A stretch of 64,000 nt of DNA from Chryseobacterium fluminis (GTDB lineage: Bacteria > Bacteroidota > Bacteroidia > Flavobacteriales > Weeksellaceae). The stretch is from NCBI RefSeq assembly GCF_026314945.1, contig NZ_CP111121.1:682001-746000 (forward strand). Direction: 5' to 3'. Positions 8,093 through 17,911 of this stretch are shown here, in pieces. The position numbers and the translations under genes are program-made. Numbering within the stretch: position 1 is the stretch's first letter; each line of letters begins with the position of its first letter. The notes under the pieces are model-generated. The model was not told the DNA's origin, did no database searches, and worked only from the letters and a program-made list of their open reading frames with translations.

Positions 8093-8623
8093 TTATCTTA
8101 TTAAATTTACTGTTCTGTCCTTAGTGTTTACACGCACGGTGAAGCATACTTTATTTTCAGCAGTGAGCTTTTCATTATAAACCACAACTTTATAAATATC
8201 ATCCTCCTGTTCTTTCACTTCTTTATTTACATCATCAATCGGTATACCATATTTTCGGAGCTCATTTCTGAATAATGTATTGGAAATAAGCACATCCATA
8301 ACATCTACCTTCTTCATCATGAATTCCTCTATTTCTCTATCATACTGGATACGCCAGTCTTTTCCGTATTTTTCTTCGATGGCGGCATATGTTTTTTTAT
8401 TCCCGGCATTCACACGGTCCATAAGCTTCTGATCAATTACACATCCTGAAACTGAATGATACCTGATCTTCCATTTTTCTGAGATCCCTTCTGCAGCATC
8501 ATAAAAATCTGATCTGGGATAGCCATAGCTGTAAATCCAATAATAGTCACCGTACCGGTTTCCAGCATTTCCACAGGAAATGATCATGGTTGCAAAACAT
8601 ATTAAAGAGAATTTACTGAACAT
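8093..8623 (-). CDS. Small lipoprotein inside the glycogen operon, function unknown
   Basis: The protein has 176 residues. The signal sequence MFSKFSLICFATMIISC has a lipobox cysteine at 17. The mature part contains GCVIDQKLMDRVNAGNKKTYAAIEEKYGKDW, a motif I associate with uncharacterised flavobacterial lipoproteins, but I cannot name the family with certainty. It starts one base before the glgA stop region ends (glgA stop at 8624) and ends 16 bases before glgC, so it is embedded in the operon. There is no visible link to cytoplasmic glycogen enzymes, and the placement may be incidental. Confidence 0.7.
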   Translation of the reverse strand: MFSKFSLICFATMIISCGNAGNRYGDYYWIYSYGYPRSDFYDAAEGISEKWKIRYHSVSGCVIDQKLMDRVNAGNKKTYAAIEEKYGKDWRIQYDREIEEFMMKKVDVMDVLISNTLFRNELRKYGIPIDDVNKEVKEQEDDIYKVVVYNEKLTAENKVCFTVRVNTKDRTVNLIR

Positions 8624-10030
8624 TTACTTTTGATATAAAGCTATGTATTTTTCCGCTGATTTTTCCCATGTAAAGTCAAAATTCATGTTAGCATGAATAA
8701 GATTTTCCATAAGGTCTTTTTCGCTATATATACTCAACGCTCTGTTAATGGCATGGATAATATCGTCTACTCCGGGATATGTAAAATTAATCCCTGCTCC
8801 TCCTGTAGAAATATCTTTTACGGTATCTCTTAAACCGCCTGTATATCTGACAATAGGAACTGTGCCGTATTTCATAGAATACATCTGGTTTAATCCACAA
8901 GGCTCTACCCTTGAAGGCATCAGTAAAAAATCTGCCGATGCATAGATCTGATGCGAAAGATGTTCTTTATATCCCAGCTCCAATGCAAAATTGCTATAGG
9001 TATAATCAAATTCCTTCAGCTTATTCTCAATATAGGTATTGCCGGATCCCAAAATCATAATATTTAAGGCGCCGTACGTCTGCTTAATACTTCTCCAGAC
9101 CACGTCAGGAAGAAAATCGGCTCCTTTCTCTGTAGCAAACCTTCCGATGAATGCAAACAGGGGAAGCTCCGGTCTTAAACCATATTCTTTACAAAGTTTC
9201 TCTTTGTTTTTCTTCTTCTGGGCAACCGCATTTTTAATATTGAAATTAAAATCAAGCATAGGGTCCGTTTCAGGGTTCCATACTTCGGCATCTATCCCGT
9301 TGATGATTCCATGGGCTTTTCCGAATTCTTGCCGGACAAGGCCTTCCAGCCCTCTGAAACTCACAAACAGTTCTTCGAGATAGCCCTGAGAAACAGTAGT
9401 AAAAGCGGTAGCGCATCTGATCATACTGGCCAGAGGATTTAATAGCCCGTCCCAGTCCAGCAGTCCCCATTTATAGGAATCAAAATGCGGCATATAATTC
9501 GCCATGTCCCAGCTCATCATTCCCTGGTATTCACCGTTATGGATGGTTCCAATGGTTTTTACCCCTTTCAGAAACTTAAATTCACCGCAGTATTCAATCA
9601 TGAAGGGAACGAGTCCCGTATGATAATCATGACAGTGCAATACATCCGGAAGAATCTCCATCGCGCTCAGCCAGTGCAGAACCCCGTGCTGGAAAGCCAG
9701 AAACTGGAAGTTCTCATCCTGATATCCGTATGGGTTATCACGATCCAGCAGTCCTGGAATTCTCACCATATACAACTCAAATCCCAATGCATCACTTTTC
9801 TCTTTGAGGACCTGCACCTGAAGCATATTGGGTCCCTGGTGAATGAACCCATCAAAAACTATGTCAAACTCATGCTGATGTACAAAAGGTTTGTTGTACC
9901 ATGGCATAACGACTTTAGCATCAATCCCTTTAATTTTGTTCTGATATTTAGGCAAAGCACCCACCACATCCGCCAAACCTCCTACTTTCGCTATCGGATA
10001 ACATTCCGTACTAAGATGATAAATGATCAT
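8624..10030 (-). CDS. glgA: Glycogen synthase, GT5 family
   Basis: GlgA transfers glucose from ADP-glucose to the non-reducing end of glycogen. The 468-residue protein begins MIIYHLSTECYPIAKVGGLADVVGALP, carrying the K-x-G-G-L ADP-glucose motif (AKVGGLADV). It has HCHDYHTGL and IGTIHNGEYQG in the N-terminal Rossmann domain, then FIGRFATEKG and the C-terminal signature SRVEPCGLNQMYSMKYGTVP followed by GGLRDTV. The length is normal. Its first 20 bases overlap the 3' end of glgB, and its stop adjoins the small lipoprotein gene, so the genes are tightly coupled. Confidence 0.96.
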   Translation of the reverse strand: MIIYHLSTECYPIAKVGGLADVVGALPKYQNKIKGIDAKVVMPWYNKPFVHQHEFDIVFDGFIHQGPNMLQVQVLKEKSDALGFELYMVRIPGLLDRDNPYGYQDENFQFLAFQHGVLHWLSAMEILPDVLHCHDYHTGLVPFMIEYCGEFKFLKGVKTIGTIHNGEYQGMMSWDMANYMPHFDSYKWGLLDWDGLLNPLASMIRCATAFTTVSQGYLEELFVSFRGLEGLVRQEFGKAHGIINGIDAEVWNPETDPMLDFNFNIKNAVAQKKKNKEKLCKEYGLRPELPLFAFIGRFATEKGADFLPDVVWRSIKQTYGALNIMILGSGNTYIENKLKEFDYTYSNFALELGYKEHLSHQIYASADFLLMPSRVEPCGLNQMYSMKYGTVPIVRYTGGLRDTVKDISTGGAGINFTYPGVDDIIHAINRALSIYSEKDLMENLIHANMNFDFTWEKSAEKYIALYQK

Positions 10031-11978
10031 TATTACTTATCTTTAATGTATTTCGTTTATATTTTTTATCTTTTTTCTGCCTAAGAATTATACCGGCAAG
10101 CGGTGACAAATTGATGCCGATTGATTTTGGATAACCTCCGTATTCTGCATCCCGCTCATTAAATATATTTGATACCACGCCGCTTCCTCCGTACTTTTCG
10201 TCATCAGAATTAAAAATAACTTCCCATGATGAATTTTCACTCACGCCAATTTTATAATCCAGTGCATTGGGTGTTAAATTTAAAATCACCATCAGGACAT
10301 CATTTTCTTTCTTTCCTTTTCTGAGATAGATATAGACCGAATTTTCAACATCGTCTGCCTGTACCCATTCGAAACCATTGCTGTTAAACTGATTCTCATA
10401 AAAAGCGGTCTGTTCTCTGTACAAATGATTCAGATCTTTTACCAAGTTCTGTAAACCTCTATGTACCGGATACTTCAACAAATGCCAGTCCAGACTCTGT
10501 TTAAAATTCCATTCTCCGGTCTGGCCGAATTCATCGCCCATAAAGAGTAATTTCGCTCCGGGAAGGGTAAACATATACACATACAAAGCGCGAAGATTGG
10601 CAAACTTCTGCCATTCGTCCCCTTTCATTTTATAGATCAGGCTTGCTTTTCCATGCACCACTTCATCATGGGATAAAGGCATCATATAATTTTCGTTATA
10701 CATATACATCGAAGCAAAGGTCAGCTTATGATGAAAAAACTTCCGGTTATGAGGATCTTGTTTAAAGTAATCCAGGGTATCATGCATCCAGCCCATCATC
10801 CATTTCATTCCAAAGCCTACTCCACCGTCATGAACAGGTTTTGTAAGCATCGGAAAATCGGAGCTTTCTTCTGCAATAGTGATGATATGATCACCAAATT
10901 CTTTATAAACAGCTGTATTAAACTCCTGTAAAAAAGATTTTGCTTCAAGATTTACATTTCCTCCATAAATATTAGGCTCCCATTCGCCTTCATTTCTGGA
11001 ATAATCCAGATGAAGCATCGATGTTACTGCGTCTACACGCAATCCGTCTGCATGATATCGCTCCAACCAGAACATGGCGTTGGAAATCAGAAATGATTTA
11101 ACCTCACTTCTTCCGTAATTGAAAATATAAGACTTCCAGTCCGGATGAAAGCCTTTTCGCGGATCTTCGTACTCATATACATAAGATCCGTCAAATCGGT
11201 GCAGGCCATTGGCGTCACCGGGAAAATGCGATGGAACCCAATCTAGAATTACACCAATATTATAAGTGTGAAGTTCATTGATTAAAAACATAAGATCCTG
11301 TGGTGAGCCAAAACGTGAATTGGCGGCAAAAAAGCCGGTAATCTGGTATCCCCAGCTCGGATCATAAGGATATTCCATCAGAGGCATAAATTCTACATGC
11401 GTAAAGCCCATTTCAGTGATATAAGGAATGAGTTTCTGCGCGATTTCACGATAGTTCAGGAAACGGTCCGGATCTTTATCATCTCTCATCCAGGAACCCA
11501 GATGCATTTCGTACACTGATAATGGAGCTTTCAGGCTGTTTTTTTTCCATCGGTTTTCCATCCATCCCTTATCACTCCATTCATACCAGGTGGTAGAAAC
11601 CAAAGAAGCAGCCTGAAGGTTCTGTTCCCAGCTTAAGGCATAAGGATCACTTTTCTCTAAAATTTCTCCCTGAGAAGTCTTAATTGCATATTTGTAGAGT
11701 GTTCCCCATTTCAGTCCTGAAATAAAGCCTTCCCAAATTCCTGATCCATCCCATCTTGGAAACAGAATATGGTCTTTAGCATTCCAGTTATTAAAGTCTC
11801 CGATTACGGAAACCTCTTTTGCATTTGGAGCCCATACTGAAAAATAAACCCCTTGTACCTCATCTTTTTTTAAAGAATGTGCACCAAATTTTTCATAGAG
11901 CTTATAATGTCTTCCTTCTTTAAAAAGATAGACGTCAAGGTCCGTAAAAAGAGAAAAAGTTTTAACCGAATTCATCAC
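10011..11978 (-). CDS. glgB: 1,4-alpha-glucan branching enzyme, GH13
   Basis: GlgB forms alpha-1,6 branches in glycogen. The 655 residues include an N-terminal CBM48 (YFSVWAPNAKEVSVIGDFNNWN, about 45-70). The GH13 barrel carries DWVPSHFPGD, the nucleophile region GLRVDAVTSMLHLDYSR, the acid/base region ITIAEESSDFP and PLSHDEVVHGK. A C-terminal all-beta domain follows. A second ATG lies one codon inside the annotated start. It is the first gene of the operon, divergent from the CBM48-like esterase gene. The 207-base divergent region carries a CAAATATA (TATATTTG on minus) at 12091-12098 that could serve as its -7 element. Confidence 0.96.
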   Translation of the reverse strand: MMNSVKTFSLFTDLDVYLFKEGRHYKLYEKFGAHSLKKDEVQGVYFSVWAPNAKEVSVIGDFNNWNAKDHILFPRWDGSGIWEGFISGLKWGTLYKYAIKTSQGEILEKSDPYALSWEQNLQAASLVSTTWYEWSDKGWMENRWKKNSLKAPLSVYEMHLGSWMRDDKDPDRFLNYREIAQKLIPYITEMGFTHVEFMPLMEYPYDPSWGYQITGFFAANSRFGSPQDLMFLINELHTYNIGVILDWVPSHFPGDANGLHRFDGSYVYEYEDPRKGFHPDWKSYIFNYGRSEVKSFLISNAMFWLERYHADGLRVDAVTSMLHLDYSRNEGEWEPNIYGGNVNLEAKSFLQEFNTAVYKEFGDHIITIAEESSDFPMLTKPVHDGGVGFGMKWMMGWMHDTLDYFKQDPHNRKFFHHKLTFASMYMYNENYMMPLSHDEVVHGKASLIYKMKGDEWQKFANLRALYVYMFTLPGAKLLFMGDEFGQTGEWNFKQSLDWHLLKYPVHRGLQNLVKDLNHLYREQTAFYENQFNSNGFEWVQADDVENSVYIYLRKGKKENDVLMVILNLTPNALDYKIGVSENSSWEVIFNSDDEKYGGSGVVSNIFNERDAEYGGYPKSIGINLSPLAGIILRQKKDKKYKRNTLKISNNDHLSS

Positions 11979-12188
11979 GGTTTTAATTTTAATTTATACA
12001 TTGTTTGAAACTACGAAAAATATTAATAAAAACAGTTAATTTACATTGAAATAATTATTAATACAAACTCCCTATTCATAGTGTATTGATCAAATATATC
12101 ATTTTTTTATTCAAGGTTTCAGCGTTTTAAAATATTAATCTAAAATATTTTTTTATAACTTTAAAGGTTAAATGATTAAACACACGTG

Positions 12189-13310
12189 ATGCGATTTGAA
12201 CTTTATAGTGATGAACCTGATGACAGAGCAGTCTATATTACAGGAAATTTCAACGGCTGGAATCCCAAAGATGACGAATACCTACTAAGACAGGTAAATG
12301 ACAACACTTTTCTGATAGATATAGACGAGCAGATGCTTCCTGATATCATTGAATATAAATTCACCAAAGGAGGTTGGGAGAATGTGGAGCTTGACAAATA
12401 TGGGAATATCACTCCGAACAGAAAGATCTCAAAATGGGAAGGAAAATCTCTGAATACAGTTGAAAAATGGAGGCTTAACTGGGGTCCTTTCAAAGAAGAA
12501 TATTTCCCGATCGCAGAAATTATTTCAGAAGAATTTTACATTCCGCAACTTGAACGCTACAGGAAAATCTGGGCCCTTCTTCCCTATGATTATTATATTT
12601 CCGATAAAAGATATCCGGTTTTATACCTTCAGGATGCACAGAATCTGTTCAATGAAGGAAGTGGATACGGAAACTGGGAAATTGATAAAAAACTTTCCGT
12701 TCTGGCAGAATACGGCCGTGGAGATGTTATCATCATTGCCGTGGAACATGGAAGCGAAGAAAGAATCAAAGAATATATTTTTGATAATGACCATGTAGCG
12801 AACGGATCAGAGGGAAAGAAATACATCCGCTTCATCACCGACACTTTAAAACCTTTCGTTGATGAACATTACCGCACAAAAAAGGACAGGGACAACACCG
12901 GGATCGGCGGAAGCTCGCTAGGCGCTTTAATCAGCATCTACAGTGGCTTTCTGTATCCTGAAGTTTATTCAAAGCTGCTTATTTTTTCTCCGTCCCTGTG
13001 GGTTGAGCCCAATAATAATTTTCCGATGATGAACTTCAGAGTACCGTTTACCACCAAGATCTACTTATATGGAGGCGCTCAGGAAGGATCAAAGATGGTG
13101 AAGAGAATACGGATTTTTGAGGAATATCTAAAAAAATGGGAGAAAAAAAATCTGTTTGATTTTGAGTTTAAAACAAGCATTAACCCTGAAGGTACTCATC
13201 AGGAATTTTATTGGTCACAGGAATTTCCAAGGGCGATCGAATGGCTTTTTTATAACAATACAGAAAATCCGGTAGAGGTAAAACCGCAACAAAAAAGTTT
13301 TAAAAATTAA
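12189..13310 (+). CDS. Esterase-D-like hydrolase with N-terminal CBM48-like domain
   Basis: The protein has 373 residues from the ATG at 12189; a GTG lies one codon earlier. Residues 1-80 form an early-set/CBM48-like domain (YSDEPDDRAVYITGNFNGWNP, then a YKFTKGGWENVE strand). The rest is a serine esterase: VLYLQDAQNLF, the nucleophile elbow GGSSLGALISI, and a C-terminal histidine in EGTHQEFYWSQEFPRA. The family includes feruloyl/acetyl esterases and IroE-like hydrolases. A glycan-binding domain beside a gene divergent from glgB hints at a carbohydrate ester substrate, which is inference. The protein shows no signal peptide and is probably cytoplasmic. Confidence 0.8.
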   Translation: MRFELYSDEPDDRAVYITGNFNGWNPKDDEYLLRQVNDNTFLIDIDEQMLPDIIEYKFTKGGWENVELDKYGNITPNRKISKWEGKSLNTVEKWRLNWGPFKEEYFPIAEIISEEFYIPQLERYRKIWALLPYDYYISDKRYPVLYLQDAQNLFNEGSGYGNWEIDKKLSVLAEYGRGDVIIIAVEHGSEERIKEYIFDNDHVANGSEGKKYIRFITDTLKPFVDEHYRTKKDRDNTGIGGSSLGALISIYSGFLYPEVYSKLLIFSPSLWVEPNNNFPMMNFRVPFTTKIYLYGGAQEGSKMVKRIRIFEEYLKKWEKKNLFDFEFKTSINPEGTHQEFYWSQEFPRAIEWLFYNNTENPVEVKPQQKSFKN

Positions 13311-13373
13311 CAGGCTCCATACGGGTCATACTAAGGATCGAGGCTGCAAAAAATTGAAATATTACAAGTACTT

Positions 13374-14789
13374 ATGAAATTAATCAACAAAAAGAACAAA
13401 CACTATACTCAGATATTTCACCTGTTCACTGAAGAAGAATGGGCAAAATCCGGAAAAAACTTCAATAAAAATATCTCTGTTTTCTTCACAGGAAAGAAGA
13501 ACGAAGTTTTTATTAATGCACAGGAAGAAGGGATTGCCTATTTTATCGGAGTAGGTAAATCCGGTTTTAAAAGTTTTGAAATCCAGCAGATAGCCACCAG
13601 ATTTACACAGGCTCAAAAGAAAAGCATCCGTGCGGTTCCTACTTTGATGGTCGCAGATTTTTTAAGTGAGAAAGAATTTGAAGAATTTATTAAAGGTTTA
13701 TTAATAGGGACCTATCAATATCCTTCTGATACCAGTCATCCTTTCTGGGATTCAGAATTTGAAATTCATTTTGAAAACATAAGTCAGAAAAAATTAGATA
13801 CCGTCAAAAAGAGAGCTTTGGCTTTAAGCCACGGCCAGATCGCCTGTCAGGATTGGCTGAATAAACCTGCTAACCTTAAGAAGCCTGATATATTCAGTTC
13901 TTATCTTAAAAATCTTGCTAAAACACATGCCTTAAAATATACTTCATTTGACAGGAAAAAGTGTAAAGAACTGGGATTGGGAGCCTATCTTTCGGTTAAT
14001 CAGGGAAGTGCCTTTGATGCCGCGTTCACCATTCTGGAATATAAAACGACGGCTAAAAATGCTAAAACTTTCGGGCTTGTAGGAAAATGCGTGCTGTTTG
14101 ACACGGGAGGTATTTCACTGAAAAACCCGGACAATATGCACTATATGAAGTCGGATATGGGAGGGGCTACGGCAGTCCTGGGAACATTGATCTATGCCGC
14201 AGAAATGCAGCTTCCCGTTAATATCATTGCTATTTTACCGATCACAGATAATGCAATTTCTGAAGATGCTTTTCTTCCCAGTGATGTCATTACCGCTTAT
14301 AATGGTAAAACAATAGAGGTTCTGAATACAGATGCCGAAGGAAGAATGATCCTGGCAGACGGACTTTCCTACCTTGCTAAAAATTATAGAACGGATTTTC
14401 TGATTGACCTTGCCACCCTCACGGGAAGTTCCGTCAGAATGTTCGGGGATACCTGCGGAGCTCTTTTTTCCAATAATGAGGAACTGAAAAACCTGCTTAT
14501 AAAATCCGGTGACAAAACCAATCAGAGACTCTGGAACCTTCCCTTATGGGATATCTGGCAGGAAGATATCCGGTCGGATGTAGCCGATCTGAAGAATATT
14601 TCCATGAAACCGTTTGGGGACTGTATCATTGCAGCGAAATTCCTTGAGCAATTTATTGAAAACCATCCGAAATGGGCCCATCTAGATATCGCCGGGGTGG
14701 CTTTCGGGAATGTAGGATATGCGAAAGAAAAGGCTGCCACCGGCTTTGGCGTGCAGCTACTGACCGATGTAATTGAAAATTATCATTAA
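13374..14789 (+). CDS. Leucyl aminopeptidase family protein (peptidase M17)
   Basis: The protein has 471 residues. The C-terminal M17 catalytic domain has the metal-binding lysine/aspartate region GKCVLFDTGGISLKNPDNMHYMKSDMGG and the family signature NTDAEGRMILADGL, followed by DLATLTGSSVRMFG. The N-terminal 160 residues are the usual variable M17 domain. The enzyme removes N-terminal residues from peptides using two metal ions. It lies 63 bases after the esterase and 142 bases before the first ATP-grasp gene, in the same direction, so it may belong to the same peptide-related cluster. Confidence 0.9.
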   Translation: MKLINKKNKHYTQIFHLFTEEEWAKSGKNFNKNISVFFTGKKNEVFINAQEEGIAYFIGVGKSGFKSFEIQQIATRFTQAQKKSIRAVPTLMVADFLSEKEFEEFIKGLLIGTYQYPSDTSHPFWDSEFEIHFENISQKKLDTVKKRALALSHGQIACQDWLNKPANLKKPDIFSSYLKNLAKTHALKYTSFDRKKCKELGLGAYLSVNQGSAFDAAFTILEYKTTAKNAKTFGLVGKCVLFDTGGISLKNPDNMHYMKSDMGGATAVLGTLIYAAEMQLPVNIIAILPITDNAISEDAFLPSDVITAYNGKTIEVLNTDAEGRMILADGLSYLAKNYRTDFLIDLATLTGSSVRMFGDTCGALFSNNEELKNLLIKSGDKTNQRLWNLPLWDIWQEDIRSDVADLKNISMKPFGDCIIAAKFLEQFIENHPKWAHLDIAGVAFGNVGYAKEKAATGFGVQLLTDVIENYH

Positions 14790-14931
14790 AAATTAGTTTA
14801 TTACAAAAATTCTCTGTATCATTGATATGTAAATTATCAAAAACCTCCCCCTCAGGCAATATTAGGTATAATATAACCAAAAAATACATGATATCGTTTT
14901 TGAAAATTTACAGATTATTAAAAAACATTGT

Positions 14932-16143
14932 ATGGAGAAGAAAACTGTAGTATGTATTTCGTGCTATTACAAAGGCTATGATTTCATGGACGAGATGAAA
15001 GAGCTGGGTAATACAATCATCCTGGTAACATCAGAAAATCTCAGAGACAGAAATTGGCCATGGCACGCTATTGATGAAGTATTTTATATGCCGGAACAGA
15101 AGCCATCTGTCTGGAATCTGGATCATCTAATACAAGGTTTTTCTCACCTCATGCAGACCAGAAAGGTGGATGCCGTTATTGCTCTTGATGATTACGATGT
15201 AGAAAAAGCAGCCTTGATCCGGGAAACCTTCAGAATTCCAGGCATGGGACAGACTACCCATCGTTATTTCAGAGATAAACTGGCGATGAGGCAGAAAGCC
15301 AAAGATTCAGGAATCAGCGTGCCCGAATTTACAGCCGTTTTCAACAATGATGAGGTGAATCATTTTATTGACCGGATTCCGGGACCATGGGTTTTGAAAC
15401 CCCGTTCCGAGGCTTCGGCATCAGGAATAAAAAAAGTTACCACCAAAGATCAGCTTTGGGAAGCATTAAACCAACTGGAAGAAGAGCGTCATCTGTTTTT
15501 ATTGGAAAGTTTTAAACCGGGCGACGTTTTCCATGTTGACAGTTTGACATTCAATAAGGAAATTGTATTTACTTCCGCTTCAAAATATCTGGCTCCTCCT
15601 ATGCAGGTTTCCCATGAAGGGGGTGTTTTCAGAACAAAAACTTTAGGCAGACATTCCGATGAATTTCAAGCCCTTGAAGAAGCAAATGCCAAAGTACTCC
15701 AGAGTTTCGGATTACTTAACGGCGCTACTCATACAGAGTTTATCCGGGGGAAAGAAGATGGAAAATGGTATTTTCTGGAAACCTCTTCAAGAGTGGGCGG
15801 TGCTCACATTCCTGACCTCGTGGAAGCTTCCAGCAATATTAACATCTGGAGAGAATGGGCAAAAATAGAGGATGCCCTGTTGAGGGGTAAACACTATAAC
15901 GTGGCAAAACCTGCCGGATATTATTCAGGATTGATCGTCGCTTTGATAAAAGAAAAAAAACCGGATTATCATGAGTTTGAATGCGAGGAAGCCGTAAAAT
16001 TCATCCCGATCGATTATCATATCGGTATTGTTTACCGATCAGATGATTCTGCGAAAATACAGGAACGTTTAGATCTGGCAGCAGAAAAAATTCATGCTCA
16101 TTTTCTCAACATCATTCCTCCACAAAGCAAACCTACCAGCTAA
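14932..16143 (+). CDS. ATP-grasp domain ligase (amide-ligase cluster)
   Basis: The protein has 403 residues. The N-terminal pre-ATP-grasp Rossmann region begins KTVVCISCYYKGYDF and includes VIALDDYDVEKAALIRE. The ATP-binding strand WVLKPRSEASASGIKKV is near 150. The metal-binding end of the fold reads THTEFIRGKEDGKWYFLETSSRVGGAHI near 275. This is a typical carboxylate-amine ligase that activates a carboxylate as acyl phosphate. The substrate is unknown. It opens a run of five closely spaced plus-strand genes: esterase, ATP-grasp, GCS2 ligase and amidotransferase follow at 26, 46, 25 and 31 bases. Confidence 0.85.
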   Translation: MEKKTVVCISCYYKGYDFMDEMKELGNTIILVTSENLRDRNWPWHAIDEVFYMPEQKPSVWNLDHLIQGFSHLMQTRKVDAVIALDDYDVEKAALIRETFRIPGMGQTTHRYFRDKLAMRQKAKDSGISVPEFTAVFNNDEVNHFIDRIPGPWVLKPRSEASASGIKKVTTKDQLWEALNQLEEERHLFLLESFKPGDVFHVDSLTFNKEIVFTSASKYLAPPMQVSHEGGVFRTKTLGRHSDEFQALEEANAKVLQSFGLLNGATHTEFIRGKEDGKWYFLETSSRVGGAHIPDLVEASSNINIWREWAKIEDALLRGKHYNVAKPAGYYSGLIVALIKEKKPDYHEFECEEAVKFIPIDYHIGIVYRSDDSAKIQERLDLAAEKIHAHFLNIIPPQSKPTS

Positions 16144-16169
16144 CCGTTATTTTCAATTAATCTCATCAT

Positions 16170-16883
16170 ATGCCTCATATAGAACACACAGATTATTATT
16201 CAAACCTATTAGGAATAAGCATTAAAGTCGAAATAACCGGACATTTCGGATATCCTGTTATTATGTTTCCGACTTCACAGGGACAGTATACTCAAAACCA
16301 CGACTTCCATTTAAACGGAAGTGTCAACTGGTTTGTAGAACAGGGAAAAATTAAATTATATAATATCCAGACCATTGACAGCGAGAGTTTTTATAATGAG
16401 CAGATTCCTCCACAGCAGAGGATCCGAAATTACGAAAAGTATGTTCAGTTTCTGATCCAGGAATTTGTTCCATATATTCAGAAAATTCATAAAACACACC
16501 GGGTCGCTGTAGCAGGAGCAAGCTTCGGAGGATATCATGCTGCCAATTTTGCTTTTCGGTTTCCGGATGTTGTGTCACACTTATTCAGCCTGTCAGGTGC
16601 TTTCAGCATCAGAAATTTTATGGACGGATATTCTGACGAACTGGTTTATTTCAATTGTCCGAGGGAGTTTGTAAAAAATGACGAAGCCTGGAAATACAAG
16701 CATATGCATATTGTTTTAAGCACTTCCGACCAGGATATCTGTAAAGATAAAAATGTAGAAATGGCTGATATTTTAAGAGCCAAAGGAATTGATTGCTGGT
16801 ATGATGAAAAAAATTGGATCAGCCACGACTGGCCCCTTTGGAGAATGGCTTTTCCAACATTTATCGGGGCTTTCTTTTCCTAG
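16170..16883 (+). CDS. Alpha/beta hydrolase, esterase family
   Basis: The protein has 237 residues and no signal peptide. The nucleophile elbow GASFGGYHAANFAF (Ser near 117), an acid in LSTSDQDICKDKN and a catalytic histidine in WISHDWPLW give a complete triad. The protein starts directly with the strand IKVEITGHFGYPVIMFPTS. Small esterases of this type accompany amide-ligase genes in several bacterial clusters and could remove or transfer a product. It is packed between two ATP-grasp genes (26 and 46 bases), which argues for a shared pathway. The substrate cannot be inferred. Confidence 0.82.
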   Translation: MPHIEHTDYYSNLLGISIKVEITGHFGYPVIMFPTSQGQYTQNHDFHLNGSVNWFVEQGKIKLYNIQTIDSESFYNEQIPPQQRIRNYEKYVQFLIQEFVPYIQKIHKTHRVAVAGASFGGYHAANFAFRFPDVVSHLFSLSGAFSIRNFMDGYSDELVYFNCPREFVKNDEAWKYKHMHIVLSTSDQDICKDKNVEMADILRAKGIDCWYDEKNWISHDWPLWRMAFPTFIGAFFS

Positions 16884-16929
16884 AATTTAATTTCAAATCA
16901 TTAATATTAAAACAATAAAAAATACAATT

Positions 16930-17886
16930 ATGGCAAAGAAAGTAGGAATTCTATTCGGTATGGAGGATACATTTCCCTGGGCTTTTATTGATAAAGTGAA
17001 CGAATTGGGAAATGGGGAAATTACTGCAGAGGCAGTTACGATCGATAAGCTTGAACAGGGAGCAGATTATGGCTATGCAGTGATTATCGACAGGATTTCA
17101 CAGGATGTTCCTTTCTACAGAGCCTATCTAAAGAATGCAGCGCTGAACGGAACGTATGTCATCAACAATCCTTTCTGGTGGAGTGCTGACGAAAAGTTTT
17201 TCAATAACGCATTGATGTCGAAACTGGGAATACCTCTCCCCAAAACAGTTTTACTTCCCTCATATGAAAGACCCACAGACACTTCCGAAACATCATTCAG
17301 AAATTTAAAATTTCCTCATGACTGGGAATATATCTTTGAATATGTAGGATTCCCTGCTTATATGAAACCCCATGATGGCGGAGGCTGGAAAAGTGTCTAC
17401 CGCGTGGAAAACCCTGAAGATTTGTGGAATAAATTAAGTGAAACAGAGCAGCTGGTGATGATGGTGCAGGAAGAAATCGTGTTTGATGATTATTACAGAG
17501 TCTATTGTCTGGGACAGAAATACGTTCACATTATGCCTTACGAACCCAGAAATGACCATCATCTAAGATACGCTACGACTCACCAGACACAGGGTAAGAA
17601 ACTGGAAAAACTGCTAAAAACGATTCATGACTATACGATTAAAATGAATCAGGCTCTGGGTTACGATTTTAATACGGTAGAATTTGCTATAAGAGACGGA
17701 ATTCCTTATGCCATCGACTTCTGTAATCCGGCTCCTGATGCCGACAGAAACTCTGTGGGAGAAGAAAATTTTGCCTGGATCGTAGAACATTCAGCAAAAC
17801 TGGCCATCGAAAAAGCTAAAGTATATGTTCCGGGAAAACCCAATATCGCCTGGGGAACCTTCGTAAAAGATTCCTTAAAAAAATAA
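16930..17886 (+). CDS. ATP-grasp domain ligase, second of the cluster
   Basis: The protein has 318 residues. It starts AKKVGILFGMEDTFPWAFID (pre-ATP-grasp domain). The ATP-grasp core includes YEVGFPAYMKPHDGGGWKSV-like binding residues (FPAYMKPHDGGGWKSVY near 155), MVQEEIVFDDYYRVYCLG, and the metal site DFNTVEFAIRDGIPYAIDFCNPAPDAD near 250, with E and N in the usual places. The family joins a carboxylate to an amine with ATP. It differs clearly from the ligase at 14932, so the two probably act on different bonds. It is 25 bases upstream of the GCS2-type ligase. Confidence 0.86.
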   Translation: MAKKVGILFGMEDTFPWAFIDKVNELGNGEITAEAVTIDKLEQGADYGYAVIIDRISQDVPFYRAYLKNAALNGTYVINNPFWWSADEKFFNNALMSKLGIPLPKTVLLPSYERPTDTSETSFRNLKFPHDWEYIFEYVGFPAYMKPHDGGGWKSVYRVENPEDLWNKLSETEQLVMMVQEEIVFDDYYRVYCLGQKYVHIMPYEPRNDHHLRYATTHQTQGKKLEKLLKTIHDYTIKMNQALGYDFNTVEFAIRDGIPYAIDFCNPAPDADRNSVGEENFAWIVEHSAKLAIEKAKVYVPGKPNIAWGTFVKDSLKK

Positions 17887-17911
17887 AACCTCAATAAAAA
17901 CACGAAAAAAA

